The notes under the pieces are model-generated. The model was not told the DNA's origin. It did not search any database and saw nothing but the letters and a program-made list of their open reading frames with translations. Positions 26,111 to 35,276 of a stretch of DNA of 64,000 nucleotides are shown one piece after another. This DNA is from Pseudoalteromonas sp. BSi20652 (GTDB taxonomy: Bacteria > Pseudomonadota > Gammaproteobacteria > Enterobacterales > Alteromonadaceae): positions 1-64,000 of the forward strand of contig NZ_BADT01000091.1 of NCBI RefSeq assembly GCF_000239855.1, written 5' to 3'. The position numbers and the translations under genes were made by a program. Position 1 is the first letter of the stretch. Each line of letters opens with the position of its first letter.

Positions 26111-29100
26111 GCGCTTCACCCTCTGAACTTGCAAACACTAAATAATAAACAAGCGGTACTACAAATAACGAAAATACAGTAGACGCCACAATACCAAAAA
26201 TTATCGCAATCGCGAGCCCGCTAAATACAGGGTCTAGTGTGATGACTAAGTTACCCAATAAGGTCGTTCCTGCGGTTAGTAATACAGGACGCATGCGCAC
26301 TGTTCCTGCAGCAACCAGCGCATCTTTTATAGCCATGCCTTGGCCTCGTGCTTGATTAATAAATTCAACTAAAATGAGCGAATTACGTACCACAATACCA
26401 GCAAGGGCAATCATCCCAATCATCGCTGTAGCGGTAAATAATACCGGCTCAGGAGCGCCTGCTATAACGCGCTCCCCAAACTGATTTAGTAACCAAAAGC
26501 CTGGCATAATACCTATGACAGTGAGCGGAATAGCCGACATAATAATTAACGACAAGCTCGCAGATTGTGTTTGTACCCGTAAAATAATAAATATGGCACT
26601 AAGCGCAAAGGCAAATGCAATCCCCATATCTCTAAACACATCGATGGTAATGCGCCACTCTCCCTCACCACTAAAGTTGGCATAAGTGCCTTGTGGTAAT
26701 TGCCATGGCGCAGTGCCCCCGTTGTTAAAAAAGTGGCGGTTTATCCATGGTGTTTTTTCAAAATAGTTAGGCCCGGCGTTAAAATCAGCATTTACGTCTG
26801 CAATAACCTCTGCCGGCGTTCGCCCGTTTAGCTCAGCCATAACATAAATTACATCGCGTTGATCTTTACGAACCCGAATATCTGCAACCTGATGTTGCGT
26901 AAATTCACCTAATTCTGAAAGCGACACTAATGGCCTAGGTGCACTTTGCAAACCAAATTCATTACTGGTTTTAGCTAAGTCTCTGTCACCTCTTACTTGC
27001 AGTGCAAGTAATTGCGAAATTTGATTACGCTCGCTGTACGGTAACTGTAATTTAATATCAACAGGCTCTGTTTCATTACTTACGTAAAGTACACCCACGG
27101 TTTCACCTTGCGTGGCAACACTTAACGATTGGGCAATATTTTGAGTGGAAATGGCACTGAGTGCTGCTTTTCGCTTATCGGTTATAAAACGCTGTAAAGG
27201 TGCGGGCGCAACCATAGACGTATCCACTTCGACTACATGCGGCTCTTGCTGTAAACGTGCAGCTAATTGGTTGGCGGCTTGGTAGTGGGTTTGCTCATCA
27301 ACAAAATCATCTCGATAAACCTCAGCAACTAAGGTACTTAATACCGGCGGCCCAGGAGGCACCTCAACAACTTTTATTACTATGCCTTCTTTTACTAAAG
27401 GTGCGAGCTGTTTGCGTAAGCGCATAACCACAGCATGTGATTGATGCTCGCGCTCAGACTTATCAATCAATAACACTCTTAGCTCTGCTAAATGTGAAGC
27501 TTCACGGCGATAATACCCACGTACCATCGCATTAAAATCCATACTTGAAGGCTTACCAACGTACGCAGCTATTTCACTTACTTCGTTTAATTGCCATGTG
27601 AGTGTTTGCACTTGTTGAGTAAAGGCAGCGGTTCGTTCTAAATTTGTTCCCTCTGGCATGTCTATTAATACTTGTAGCTCGTTTTTATTATCAAACGGTA
27701 ATAGCTTTAAAGGCACTAAACGCATAACCGGTAGCATGGCGCTAATAATAAACAAAATTAATGTGCCCCATAATACCCATTTTGCACGCTGCTTTGAGAC
27801 AAGCAATGGGCTTAATAACGTTTGATAAATACTTATTTTTGGCTCAATTTCAGTGTGGGTATCTGTATTGGGCTTGAGTAACTTCATAGCAAGCCAAGGC
27901 GTTACAAAAAACGCCACAATGGTAGACACCATCACGCTGATTGGAACGTTAAATGCCATCGGTGCCATGTACGGCCCCATCATGCCGGTAATAAATGCCA
28001 GCGGAATAAATGCCACCATAATAGTCAAGGTAGACATCAGTAACGCACCGCGAATTTCGCTCATTGCGCCAACTATTTGCTGTTTTTTGTTGCCTTTTTT
28101 ATTTAAGAAACGGCTTATATTATCAATCCCTGTAATTGGGTCATCTACCAATAACCCTAACGATAAAATAAGTGCAAATAACGTTACTCGGTTAATGGTA
28201 TAACCAAACGCAAAATCCAGTGCCAGTGTAATGCCATAGCAAATAGGGACAGCTAACCCAACAACAATGGCTGGTCGCCAACCCAAAAATACCCCAACAA
28301 ATATCACCACCGTAAATACTGCAAACACCAAGCTTGATGTTAGATTATTTACTTTTTCATTGGCGGTCTGCCCATAATCTCTTAATACCGAATAACTCAC
28401 TTCGGGCGGTAAAAGCGTGCGTGATAACTCAGCCATCATTTGATGAACATCGTTTGCCACCGCCACGGCATTAGTGCCTGTTTGCTTAGCCACACTTAAT
28501 GTGACCATAGGTGAGTGTTGCTCATTAGATGATTGTGCAAGCCATTGGTAATGTTCAATCTCGCCAGGGCCGTCAATCACGTTTGCAATATCAAGTAAGT
28601 AAACACTTTTACCATTTACTACATTAACTACAAGCTGCTCTACTGCAGACTTATTACGTAAAACGTCACCTGCTTGCAGGGCTATTTTTTGCTGGCCATT
28701 TATAACACTGCCTACCTGTGTGAGCTGATTAGATATATTCAATGCGTAAAGTACATCGTTTATAGTCGTTTGGTGAGCAGCCAACGCGCTGGCATTTAAA
28801 TTGATGGTGAGCGTGCGTTTACGCCCAGCAATCACTTTTACCTCGCTGGTGTTTTCAATACGTTGTAAACCATTAGCAATTTCGTTAGCAAATCGCGTTA
28901 ATTCGTAATCGCCATACAGCTGCGGATCTTTGCTGTAAAGCCCAAGCATAACAATGGGAACATCATCTACTTCAACGGGCCTAATTTGCCAGTGTTCAAT
29001 AACAGAAGGCATTGTATGCTGGTAACTATTAAGCTTCGCGTAGGTATCTAAAATAGCTTGTTCACGATCATGGCCCACCTCAAACCTAAGTGTCACCACG

Positions 29101-29375
29101 CTAGCGCCAGTTTGTGTGGTTGAGTAAATATGTTCAACACCACCAAGCTGGGCCAATAGTTTTTCAAGTGGTTGAGTCACCAATCGGGTAACCTCAGGCG
29201 CTTCTACGTTAGGAGCCGATACATATATATCGAGCATAGGCACTATTATTTGCGGCTCTTCTTCTCGCGCCGTTTGCTGTAAAGCAAATAAGCCAAACAA
29301 AATAGATAACACAAAAATAATAACCGGAATACGGCCGCTTAGGCTGCTTTTAACTGCGTTATCAATTATGCTCAT
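26100..29375 (-). CDS. RND efflux transporter permease
   Basis: 1091 residues with the RND plan: helix 1, large periplasmic loop, helices 2-7, second periplasmic loop, helices 8-12. The helix-4 proton-relay pair is in GLLVDDPITGIDN, where Asp-Asp is kept but followed by Pro. In most pumps the sequence is VDDAI. It resembles the single-polypeptide, TolC-dependent HAE-1/AcrB-like pumps of marine gammaproteobacteria. It follows the ArsR regulator by five bases and overlaps the adaptor gene. The regulator type hints at a role in reactive sulfur or metal/thiol stress. Confidence 0.9.
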   Translation of the reverse strand: MSIIDNAVKSSLSGRIPVIIFVLSILFGLFALQQTAREEEPQIIVPMLDIYVSAPNVEAPEVTRLVTQPLEKLLAQLGGVEHIYSTTQTGASVVTLRFEVGHDREQAILDTYAKLNSYQHTMPSVIEHWQIRPVEVDDVPIVMLGLYSKDPQLYGDYELTRFANEIANGLQRIENTSEVKVIAGRKRTLTINLNASALAAHQTTINDVLYALNISNQLTQVGSVINGQQKIALQAGDVLRNKSAVEQLVVNVVNGKSVYLLDIANVIDGPGEIEHYQWLAQSSNEQHSPMVTLSVAKQTGTNAVAVANDVHQMMAELSRTLLPPEVSYSVLRDYGQTANEKVNNLTSSLVFAVFTVVIFVGVFLGWRPAIVVGLAVPICYGITLALDFAFGYTINRVTLFALILSLGLLVDDPITGIDNISRFLNKKGNKKQQIVGAMSEIRGALLMSTLTIMVAFIPLAFITGMMGPYMAPMAFNVPISVMVSTIVAFFVTPWLAMKLLKPNTDTHTEIEPKISIYQTLLSPLLVSKQRAKWVLWGTLILFIISAMLPVMRLVPLKLLPFDNKNELQVLIDMPEGTNLERTAAFTQQVQTLTWQLNEVSEIAAYVGKPSSMDFNAMVRGYYRREASHLAELRVLLIDKSEREHQSHAVVMRLRKQLAPLVKEGIVIKVVEVPPGPPVLSTLVAEVYRDDFVDEQTHYQAANQLAARLQQEPHVVEVDTSMVAPAPLQRFITDKRKAALSAISTQNIAQSLSVATQGETVGVLYVSNETEPVDIKLQLPYSERNQISQLLALQVRGDRDLAKTSNEFGLQSAPRPLVSLSELGEFTQHQVADIRVRKDQRDVIYVMAELNGRTPAEVIADVNADFNAGPNYFEKTPWINRHFFNNGGTAPWQLPQGTYANFSGEGEWRITIDVFRDMGIAFAFALSAIFIILRVQTQSASLSLIIMSAIPLTVIGIMPGFWLLNQFGERVIAGAPEPVLFTATAMIGMIALAGIVVRNSLILVEFINQARGQGMAIKDALVAAGTVRMRPVLLTAGTTLLGNLVITLDPVFSGLAIAIIFGIVASTVFSLFVVPLVYYLVFASSEGEAHAG

Positions 29376-29380
29376 AACCC

Positions 29381-29683
29381 TTAGCCCTTACAAAATAATC
29401 CGTATAGTGTGCCCAACAGATGCACCGCATTTTGATCAATCACCCGGTAATAAATAGTTTGGCTCTCACGGCGGGTAGCCACGACATTAGCTTTACGAAG
29501 TGCGGCTAAATGTTGAGAAAGTGCTGATTGAGCTAAAGGTACAGCTTCATTTAATTGCGAAACACTCATTTCTGTTTCTTGCAAACAACATAAAATCATT
29601 AAACGATTTTTATTAGCTAAAATTTTTAATAACTGCTCAGCCTGAGCTACATTGCCAGCCATTGCGTTAAAGTCGATGTTCAT
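29381..29683 (-). CDS. ArsR-family repressor of HlyU/SqrR/BigR type
   Basis: 100 residues, winged helix (LSQHLAALRKANVVATRRES). Cysteines at 32, 33 and 98; the C32-C98 distance of 66 residues equals that of the persulfide-sensing pair in HlyU, SqrR and BigR, and the flanks ILCCL and LYGLFC match. No metal-binding ELCVCD motif of ArsR/SmtB is present. Such proteins form a tetrasulfide bridge with reactive sulfur species and leave DNA. It leads the RND operon and faces a rhodanese gene across 277 bases containing inverted repeats. Confidence 0.88.
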   Translation of the reverse strand: MNIDFNAMAGNVAQAEQLLKILANKNRLMILCCLQETEMSVSQLNEAVPLAQSALSQHLAALRKANVVATRRESQTIYYRVIDQNAVHLLGTLYGLFCKG

Positions 29684-29712
29684 AACGTGCTCTTATTATA
29701 GAAGTGACTAGA

Positions 29713-29775
29713 GTATAAATATATATATTAGCAATGTCTAACATTAGGTTTTACTAATATAGAAAAATCTAATAT
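29713..29775 (-). promoter_or_regulatory. arsR promoter with two inverted-repeat operator candidates
   Basis: On the minus strand a -35 TTAGAC (29736-29741) and -10 TTATAC (29713-29718) are spaced 17 bases. Two similar inverted repeats lie at the promoter: ATATTAG-N6-CTAACAT (29725-29744) and an imperfect ATATAG-N6-CTAATAT (29757-29775). AT-rich ATTAG/CTAAT repeats are the usual operator type of BigR-like repressors. They are placed to control the RND operon and possibly the divergent rhodanese. Confidence 0.65.
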
Positions 29776-29960
29776 AGTAAATGAAATATTTTGTTTAAGT
29801 GCGAGCTCATGATTGTTATAACTGTATTGCTACAATTTTTCATAACCCTGATGAATGTGGCTTACTACTTAATTGCACTAAACTTAATCCAATTTGCTTT
29901 TAGCAATTGATATCCAATGTTCACACTATTGCGTAAACTTAACGTTAAGGAATAAATCTC

Positions 29961-30305
29961 ATGCTTACATCAATTCCCGATTTACTAAAAATTATCACAC
30001 CTAACCAACGCCGTATTGACGCAGCGCAAGCAAAACTCGAAATTAGCGAAAACAAGGGTTTACTTATTGATGTACGCGAACCTGCAGAACACGCAACAAA
30101 AGCAGCGGTAGGCGCTATTAATATTCCGCGCGGGTTACTCGAAATGAAGTTGATGGAAATAGAAAAAGACGCAGCACGCCCTATTTACGTGCACTGCGCT
30201 AGTGGCGCACGCGCAACGCTCGGAGCAGAAGCGTTAACACGTGTTGGTTATGAAAACGTAACCGTAATTACCTGTGACGCAAATCAAATATGTAGTGTGT
30301 TTTAA
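29961..30305 (+). CDS. rhodanese-domain sulfurtransferase
   Basis: 114 residues, one rhodanese domain. LLIDVREPAEHATKAAVGAI and the active-site loop around Cys79 (HCASGARA) are intact. No signal peptide, so cytoplasmic. Rhodaneses carry persulfide sulfur from one acceptor to another and are recurrent partners of persulfide-sensing ArsR regulators (for example YgaV-YgaP). It is divergent from such a regulator here, with AGGA before its ATG. Confidence 0.92.
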   Translation: MLTSIPDLLKIITPNQRRIDAAQAKLEISENKGLLIDVREPAEHATKAAVGAINIPRGLLEMKLMEIEKDAARPIYVHCASGARATLGAEALTRVGYENVTVITCDANQICSVF

Positions 30306-30320
30306 ACATCAACTGAATAC

Positions 30321-30719
30321 TTATAATGATGCGCCTAGTAAAGGTAGGCGTTTAACTTTGTGATAAGTCAGTGCTAATTTAATACACTCTTTAACTGGGT
30401 GTTCTGGCAATGGCTTCTCACTATTTAATACAATTGCCCGGTTACCTTCAAAAGTGAGAGTGTGTGAATGCAACTCTTTAAATGTGCTTACTAGCTTTGA
30501 TTGGCAATGAAAAAAATAACACTAGGAGCCCTTAAAGCCTACGCGAATGGGGCTGCCATTTATTGTGTTATAACTTGGCTCTCCCCACTTTAAAGACTCT
30601 TCAACAGCTCCTAAGTTTTGCTCTTGTGCTACGGTATAAATTAACTCTCGTAATTGTATAAGCGTACTTTTAGCTGCCTCAGGATGATTATTAAATATAT
30701 TTTTTATATACGTATCCAT
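30321..30719 (-). pseudogene. DUF1801-family gene interrupted by an in-frame stop
   Basis: The first 65 residues (MDTYIKNIFNNHPEAAKSTL... to VGFKGS) match the N-terminal part of DUF1801 (YdhG-like) proteins. Then comes an in-frame TAG at 30522-30524. The same frame continues for 66 codons with clear family sequence (YFFHCQSKLVSTFKEL, LTFEGNRAIVLNSEKPLP) to a TAA at 30321. So the reading frame is preserved but broken by a nonsense codon, and possibly a few residues are missing around it. Function of the family is unknown. Confidence 0.8.
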
Positions 30720-30761
30720 AAAAACATCCTTATAAGCGCTCTACCTATACTTAAAGGTAGA

Positions 30762-31307
30762 TTACTTTTGTTGTTTTTCATCAAGTAAAACAAGTAGCAT
30801 CTGCTCAATATTTTTAACACTATAAGTAAGTGCTCTCAGTAGCTCTTTCTCACTTTGCTCTGTTGCCTGCTGCGACGTTTTACCTTGATTAGCCAATACA
30901 TCTTTTTGCTCAAGTATCGCCTCTCTAAACTCACTCGCATTAACTACACCAAGTAATGACACCAATGCACCGTGGCCAGACTGCCCTGCTGTTTCAAAAC
31001 TTAAACGATACAGCCCAAACATGCGCATTATTGGGCCTTGACTTAGGCCTACATCGGTTATTTTTTCGAGCGGTATTGATTTTTCTTCTTTAAAAAACAC
31101 CCCGCGTTTTACAACTAGTTTTTGCGTAAGTAATTGCGCCGACATAGCCGCTAATATTCGCCCACCCACCAGCCACACTATCGCTAAAACAATGGGTAAC
31201 AACGGAATCGTCACCAGTGCTAGCACACTAAAAAAAGTGGCCATTAGCATCCAATATTGCTGAACCTTCGGGTCGAAAGATGCACTTTTTAAAATATGTT
31301 TTGTCAT
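30762..31307 (-). CDS. bacterial PH-domain (YdbS/DUF304-like) membrane protein
   Basis: 181 residues. Two hydrophobic helices (about 20-55) are followed by a bPH2 domain (QKLVVKRGVFFKEEKSIPLE and IMRMFGLYRLSFETAG). A C-terminal helical, acidic/glutamine-rich tail follows. The family is annotated as membrane-associated bacterial PH domains, role unknown. Located in the minus-strand cluster with LysE and two disrupted genes. Confidence 0.82.
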   Translation of the reverse strand: MTKHILKSASFDPKVQQYWMLMATFFSVLALVTIPLLPIVLAIVWLVGGRILAAMSAQLLTQKLVVKRGVFFKEEKSIPLEKITDVGLSQGPIMRMFGLYRLSFETAGQSGHGALVSLLGVVNASEFREAILEQKDVLANQGKTSQQATEQSEKELLRALTYSVKNIEQMLLVLLDEKQQK

Positions 31308-31373
31308 TGTTTTAATCCTTTATCTATATAACTACAAATACACTCTGCAAACTTCAATAATCTCTACTCAATC

Positions 31374-31991
31374 TTACAAACTAATAACGACTTTTATCGC
31401 AAGGACTATAAATACTACCCCCAGTATTTTATCAAGCCACGGGTTTTGCTTGGTAAAGCCAAAGCGGTTTTTTGAAACCTCTGTCAGTAACGCCACCAGC
31501 AAGTACCAGCCGGTATCAATTACAAACACGGTTAAACACATAATTATACCCACACTTAAAGTAAGTAGCTGAGGGTCAATAAACTGTGAGAACAAGGCTA
31601 AAAAGAATATAGCAAGTTTGGGGTTCAAAAACGCTATGGCAAAACCATCTTGCAGCGCTTTGGCTGCGCTTACCTCACTTTTTTGTACTTCAAGTTCGTT
31701 ATTGCTAGGTTTTGCTAGTAATATTTTTATCCCTAAATACGCCAAATAGGCCGCACCTAAATACACCAGTATTTGATAAACAGTTGGAAACTGCGTCATT
31801 AAAGCGCCTAACCCTAATAACGATGCACCGGCATACAAGCCAACGCCTATACCATGGCTGAGCGCGGCAAGCATACCGTTTTGCATACTGCCGTTAAGTG
31901 AATGCTTTAAAACCACCGCTAAACTTGGCCCTGGCGACATTGCGCCCATCATGCAAATAGCCGCTAGGCTTAACCATACTGTAAATGTCAT
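31374..31991 (-). CDS. LysE/RhtB-family amino-acid exporter
   Basis: 205 residues with six membrane helices and the family signature MGAMSPGPSLAVVLKHSLNG near the start. Members export amino acids such as homoserine, threonine or lysine from the cytoplasm. Its ATG follows the TAA of the upstream small gene directly, indicating coupling. The specific substrate cannot be told. Confidence 0.92.
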   Translation of the reverse strand: MTFTVWLSLAAICMMGAMSPGPSLAVVLKHSLNGSMQNGMLAALSHGIGVGLYAGASLLGLGALMTQFPTVYQILVYLGAAYLAYLGIKILLAKPSNNELEVQKSEVSAAKALQDGFAIAFLNPKLAIFFLALFSQFIDPQLLTLSVGIIMCLTVFVIDTGWYLLVALLTEVSKNRFGFTKQNPWLDKILGVVFIVLAIKVVISL

Positions 31992-32174
31992 TTAAAGCTC
32001 GTCAATTTCAATAAGTAATGTATAACCGTGCACTTGCCCATAAAAGCCAGTCAATGGCACTGCGTTTATTACTTTCCAGCCATCTTGATTTAATTCCTGT
32101 ATGCGATCATTCAGTGCGGCTATATCTACCCCACCCAAAAAACGGGTCTTTCTAAATTCGATTACTTTTTGCAT
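31992..32174 (-). CDS. small DUF4177-like protein
   Basis: 60 residues. The layout EFRKTRFLGG... LNDRIQELNQDGWKVINAVP...YTLLIE fits the small DUF4177 fold (beta strands around a helix ending in DGW). Function unknown. Cotranscribed with lysE-like gene. Confidence 0.6.
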   Translation of the reverse strand: MQKVIEFRKTRFLGGVDIAALNDRIQELNQDGWKVINAVPLTGFYGQVHGYTLLIEIDEL

Positions 32175-32191
32175 TTTAATCCTTGTATATT

Positions 32192-32590
32192 TTATAACGT
32201 GTATTGAAAATCGTAATGATGAACACCGTTTTCAATACGTATTTTCATACTGCCCGTTAACCCTTCTAGCTCATTAGTGCCTGAATCGGGGATTACATTT
32301 AAAATTAGGCTATCCTGACCTTTATCCATAGTACCAAAATGCTGCAATACAAAGCTGCCTTTTTTGCCTTCAAGCTCGCCTATTACTTGCTCTATTGCCA
32401 CATAACCGGCACTGCCTTGCGAGGGTGTCATGGCGCTCAGCATTTCGCCTTGGCTGGAAGCATTTAAGTCACCTTTAAATGTTTTATCAATCGACATGCG
32501 TCCTAAGTTAATACCTTACTGCCCTTTGGTATAACCTTCAATAGGCGCTAAAGCCACTGTAAATTCACCGCTTATTATTTTTGTTGTCAT
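32192..32590 (-). pseudogene. DUF3224-family gene with premature stop at codon 25
   Basis: From 32497 the frame encodes most of a DUF3224 protein (MSIDKTFKGDLNASSQGEML, GSAGYVAIEQVIG, GSFVLQHFGTMDKG, DSGTNELEGLTGSM). Family members usually have about 30 more N-terminal residues. These are found upstream in the same frame (ATG at 32590, MTTKIISGEFTVALAPIEGY) but a TAA at 32516-32518 separates them. The ATG at 32497 has AGGA only 3 bases upstream, so restart may give a shortened protein. Likely a recent nonsense mutation. Confidence 0.78.
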
Positions 32591-32678
32591 AACAATTCCT
32601 TATTGATGATATTTAATACTATTGATTTTTAATCCGATGATGCCATATCTATACCTTAACCTTTAAAAAGAATCCACT

Positions 32679-34457
32679 ATGTCAAAAAACACTTCCGCAT
32701 CCGAGAAAGCTGCTTTTAGCAGTTTATTACCTGTTTTTGCTTTTATAAAACCGTATAAATGGATGGTAGTCGCTGCACTAGCCGCGCTATTGGTCACTGC
32801 GGGTGTGAACTTATCATTAGGCCAAGGTGTTAAGTTTGTTATAGATCATGGGTTTATTGCAGGCTCCAAAAATCAATTACAGCAAGCTGTACTGGTACTC
32901 ATTGGCTTAATCAGCTTATTAGCGATAGGTACCTTTAGCCGTTTTTATTTAATGTCGTGGATTGGCGAACGAGTCAGTAACGATATTCGAAAAGCCGTGT
33001 TTAATCGTATTGTTACCCTGCACCCAAGCTACTTTGAAGAAAACCGCAGTGGCGAGCTTATGTCGCGTTTAACCACCGACACCACATTACTGCAATCAAT
33101 TATTGGTTCATCATTTTCTATGGCGCTGCGCAGTGTACTTATGTTGATTGGTGGACTTGCTATGCTGCTATTTACTAATTTAAAACTTACTTTAGTGGTT
33201 GTAGCCTGTGTACCGCTGGTACTTGTCCCTATGATGATATTTGGTCGCAAGGTACGCAAACTAGCCAGCTCTAGCCAAGATGCCATTGCCGACATAAGCA
33301 CCTACGCTGGCGAGATCATACAAAATATTAAAGTAGTGCAAAGTTATAGCCACGAAGAACAAGAGCAACATGCCTTTGCGCTTGAGACCGAAAAAGCCTT
33401 CAACGTTGCTAAAAAACGTATTAAGCAACGTTCATTTTTAATAGCCGTGGTGATTTTTTTAACTTTTAGTGCCATTAGCGCTATGTTATGGGTGGATGGT
33501 AACGACGTACTCGCAGGTACCATGACCGGCGGCGAGCTAGGTGCATTTGTGTTTTACGCTATTATGGTTGCAATGTCAGTGGCAACCGTTGCTGAAGTGT
33601 ATGGAGAACTTCAACGTGCAGCAGGCGCGGCGGCAAGATTACTTGAATTACTTGCTGTTAAAAGTGAGATAGAAAACCCGCTAAATCCACAAGATAGTCA
33701 TTTACTGCAAAATATTGATAGCCCTGCTATTACGCTTGAAAATATAAGCTTCAACTATCCCTCTCGCCCAGACGTAAGCGCGCTTCATAAAATAAGCCTA
33801 AATATAAATCAAGGCCAAACCGTGGCAATTGTTGGCCCTTCTGGCGCAGGTAAAACTACATTATTTGAATTGCTACAACGCTTTTACGATCCGGCCAGTG
33901 GGGCCATTAAATTTAAAGATGTAAACATTAAAGATTTATCGCTTAATACTCTGCGCAATAAAATGGGCATGGTAGCGCAAAACCCTATTTTGTTTAGCTC
34001 CGATGTAATGCATAACATTCGTTACGGCAACCCAAATGCAACCGATGAGCAAGTATATGCCGCAGCAAAGTATGCGCATGCCGATGAATTTATTAAACAA
34101 TTACCGCAAGGTTATAACAGTTTTTTAGGTGAGCAAGGTGTGAGGTTATCGGGTGGGCAAAAGCAGCGTATTGTACTGGCCCGCGCTATATTAAAAGACC
34201 CTGAAATACTTCTTCTTGATGAAGCCACCAGCGCACTCGATGCTCAAAGTGAGCACCATGTACAAGCAGCGCTTGAGCATTTAATGCAAAACAGAACAAC
34301 GTTAATTATTGCCCATAGGCTGGCAACGGTTAAACATGCCGATGTGATTGTAGTCATGGAAAATGGAGAGATTATAGCAACGGGTACTCACCAAGAATTG
34401 TTAGCAAGTAACCCGTTGTATCAAAAACTGTGTGAATTACAGTTTAATAAAGACTAA
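32679..34457 (+). CDS. ABC exporter, MsbA/LapB-like (membrane and ATPase domains fused)
   Basis: 592 residues. Six membrane helices (about 25-300) are followed by an ATPase domain: Walker A GPSGAGKTT, signature LSGGQKQRIVLARAI, Walker B ILLLDEATSALD, His in IIAHRLATV. A half-transporter of the ABCB type that works as a homodimer. Possible substrates are lipids or drugs. Its last codons overlap the convergent OmpA-type gene by 4 bases. Confidence 0.9.
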   Translation: MSKNTSASEKAAFSSLLPVFAFIKPYKWMVVAALAALLVTAGVNLSLGQGVKFVIDHGFIAGSKNQLQQAVLVLIGLISLLAIGTFSRFYLMSWIGERVSNDIRKAVFNRIVTLHPSYFEENRSGELMSRLTTDTTLLQSIIGSSFSMALRSVLMLIGGLAMLLFTNLKLTLVVVACVPLVLVPMMIFGRKVRKLASSSQDAIADISTYAGEIIQNIKVVQSYSHEEQEQHAFALETEKAFNVAKKRIKQRSFLIAVVIFLTFSAISAMLWVDGNDVLAGTMTGGELGAFVFYAIMVAMSVATVAEVYGELQRAAGAAARLLELLAVKSEIENPLNPQDSHLLQNIDSPAITLENISFNYPSRPDVSALHKISLNINQGQTVAIVGPSGAGKTTLFELLQRFYDPASGAIKFKDVNIKDLSLNTLRNKMGMVAQNPILFSSDVMHNIRYGNPNATDEQVYAAAKYAHADEFIKQLPQGYNSFLGEQGVRLSGGQKQRIVLARAILKDPEILLLDEATSALDAQSEHHVQAALEHLMQNRTTLIIAHRLATVKHADVIVVMENGEIIATGTHQELLASNPLYQKLCELQFNKD

Positions 34458-35086
34458 CCTTCTGTATTTGGCACTATTTGAATTTCTACACGGCGGTTTT
34501 GAGCACGACCATTTACACTTTCATTAGTCGCAATTGGACGAGTTTCGCCATAACCTATAGTGCTAACACGTGTAGCCATGATTTGCTGGTTCACTAAGTA
34601 GTTTTTAACGCTTTGAGCACGCTCACGCGATAGGTTCATGTTGTAGCTATCTTGACCTGTGCTATCGGTATGACCTTCAACACTAAGGTAGGTTTTTTCG
34701 TACTTGTTCATTACTTTTGCAATTGCGTTTAACGTATCGTTAAAGCCTGATGAAATATAAGATTGATCAGTCGCAAATGTAATATTTGATGGCATAACTA
34801 AACGTAAGTTGTCGCCCTCACGCACTACTTCAACACCTGAACCCGCTAACTCATCACGAAATGCTTCTTCTTGCTTATCCATGTAATCGCCAACAGCTGC
34901 GCCAGCTAGTGCACCAATAGCTGCACCAATAAAAATACGCTTATCTTTATGATTACCCGTAGCCTTACCTAATACACCTCCGGCAGCAGCGCCAATAGCA
35001 GCTCCTTTACCCGTGTTATTCATTTCGCAACCCGAAAGTAATACAGCTACTACGGTTACGCTTAAAAGTGATTTAGTTAAAGTCAT
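34454..35086 (-). CDS. OmpA-family lipoprotein (YiaD-like)
   Basis: 210 residues. Lipobox LLSGC (Cys20), a glycine-zipper segment (about 27-70; GKGAAIGAAAGGVLG) and a C-terminal OmpA/peptidoglycan-binding domain (VEGHTDSTGQDSYNMNLSRE, NRRVEIQIVP). It tethers the outer membrane to peptidoglycan. Monocistronic. Confidence 0.93.
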   Translation of the reverse strand: MTLTKSLLSVTVVAVLLSGCEMNNTGKGAAIGAAAGGVLGKATGNHKDKRIFIGAAIGALAGAAVGDYMDKQEEAFRDELAGSGVEVVREGDNLRLVMPSNITFATDQSYISSGFNDTLNAIAKVMNKYEKTYLSVEGHTDSTGQDSYNMNLSRERAQSVKNYLVNQQIMATRVSTIGYGETRPIATNESVNGRAQNRRVEIQIVPNTEG

Positions 35087-35276
35087 GGTGATACCCTATT
35101 CATTAAGAATTTAGTAAGAGTATGCAAATACATGTATGAACAAACTATGAAGGGCGTGTTAAAAGCAACGCATCTTGCTTGATTGTTAAACAGACCTCAA
35201 ACTAATGTGCCGTTTTAATAAAAATGTCATACTACGCTGTGACAATTTAATGAATTTTACAAAGGATATTGGCGCA

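Noticed and set aside
29714-29730. AT microsatellite (ATATATATAT) as phase-variable tract
   Set aside because: It is short, outside coding sequence and is explained as AT-rich promoter/operator sequence.
30522-30524. In-frame TAG as recoding to pyrrolysine or selenocysteine
   Set aside because: The codon is TAG with no nearby supporting element, and other genes in the window end normally with TAG; a nonsense mutation is simpler.
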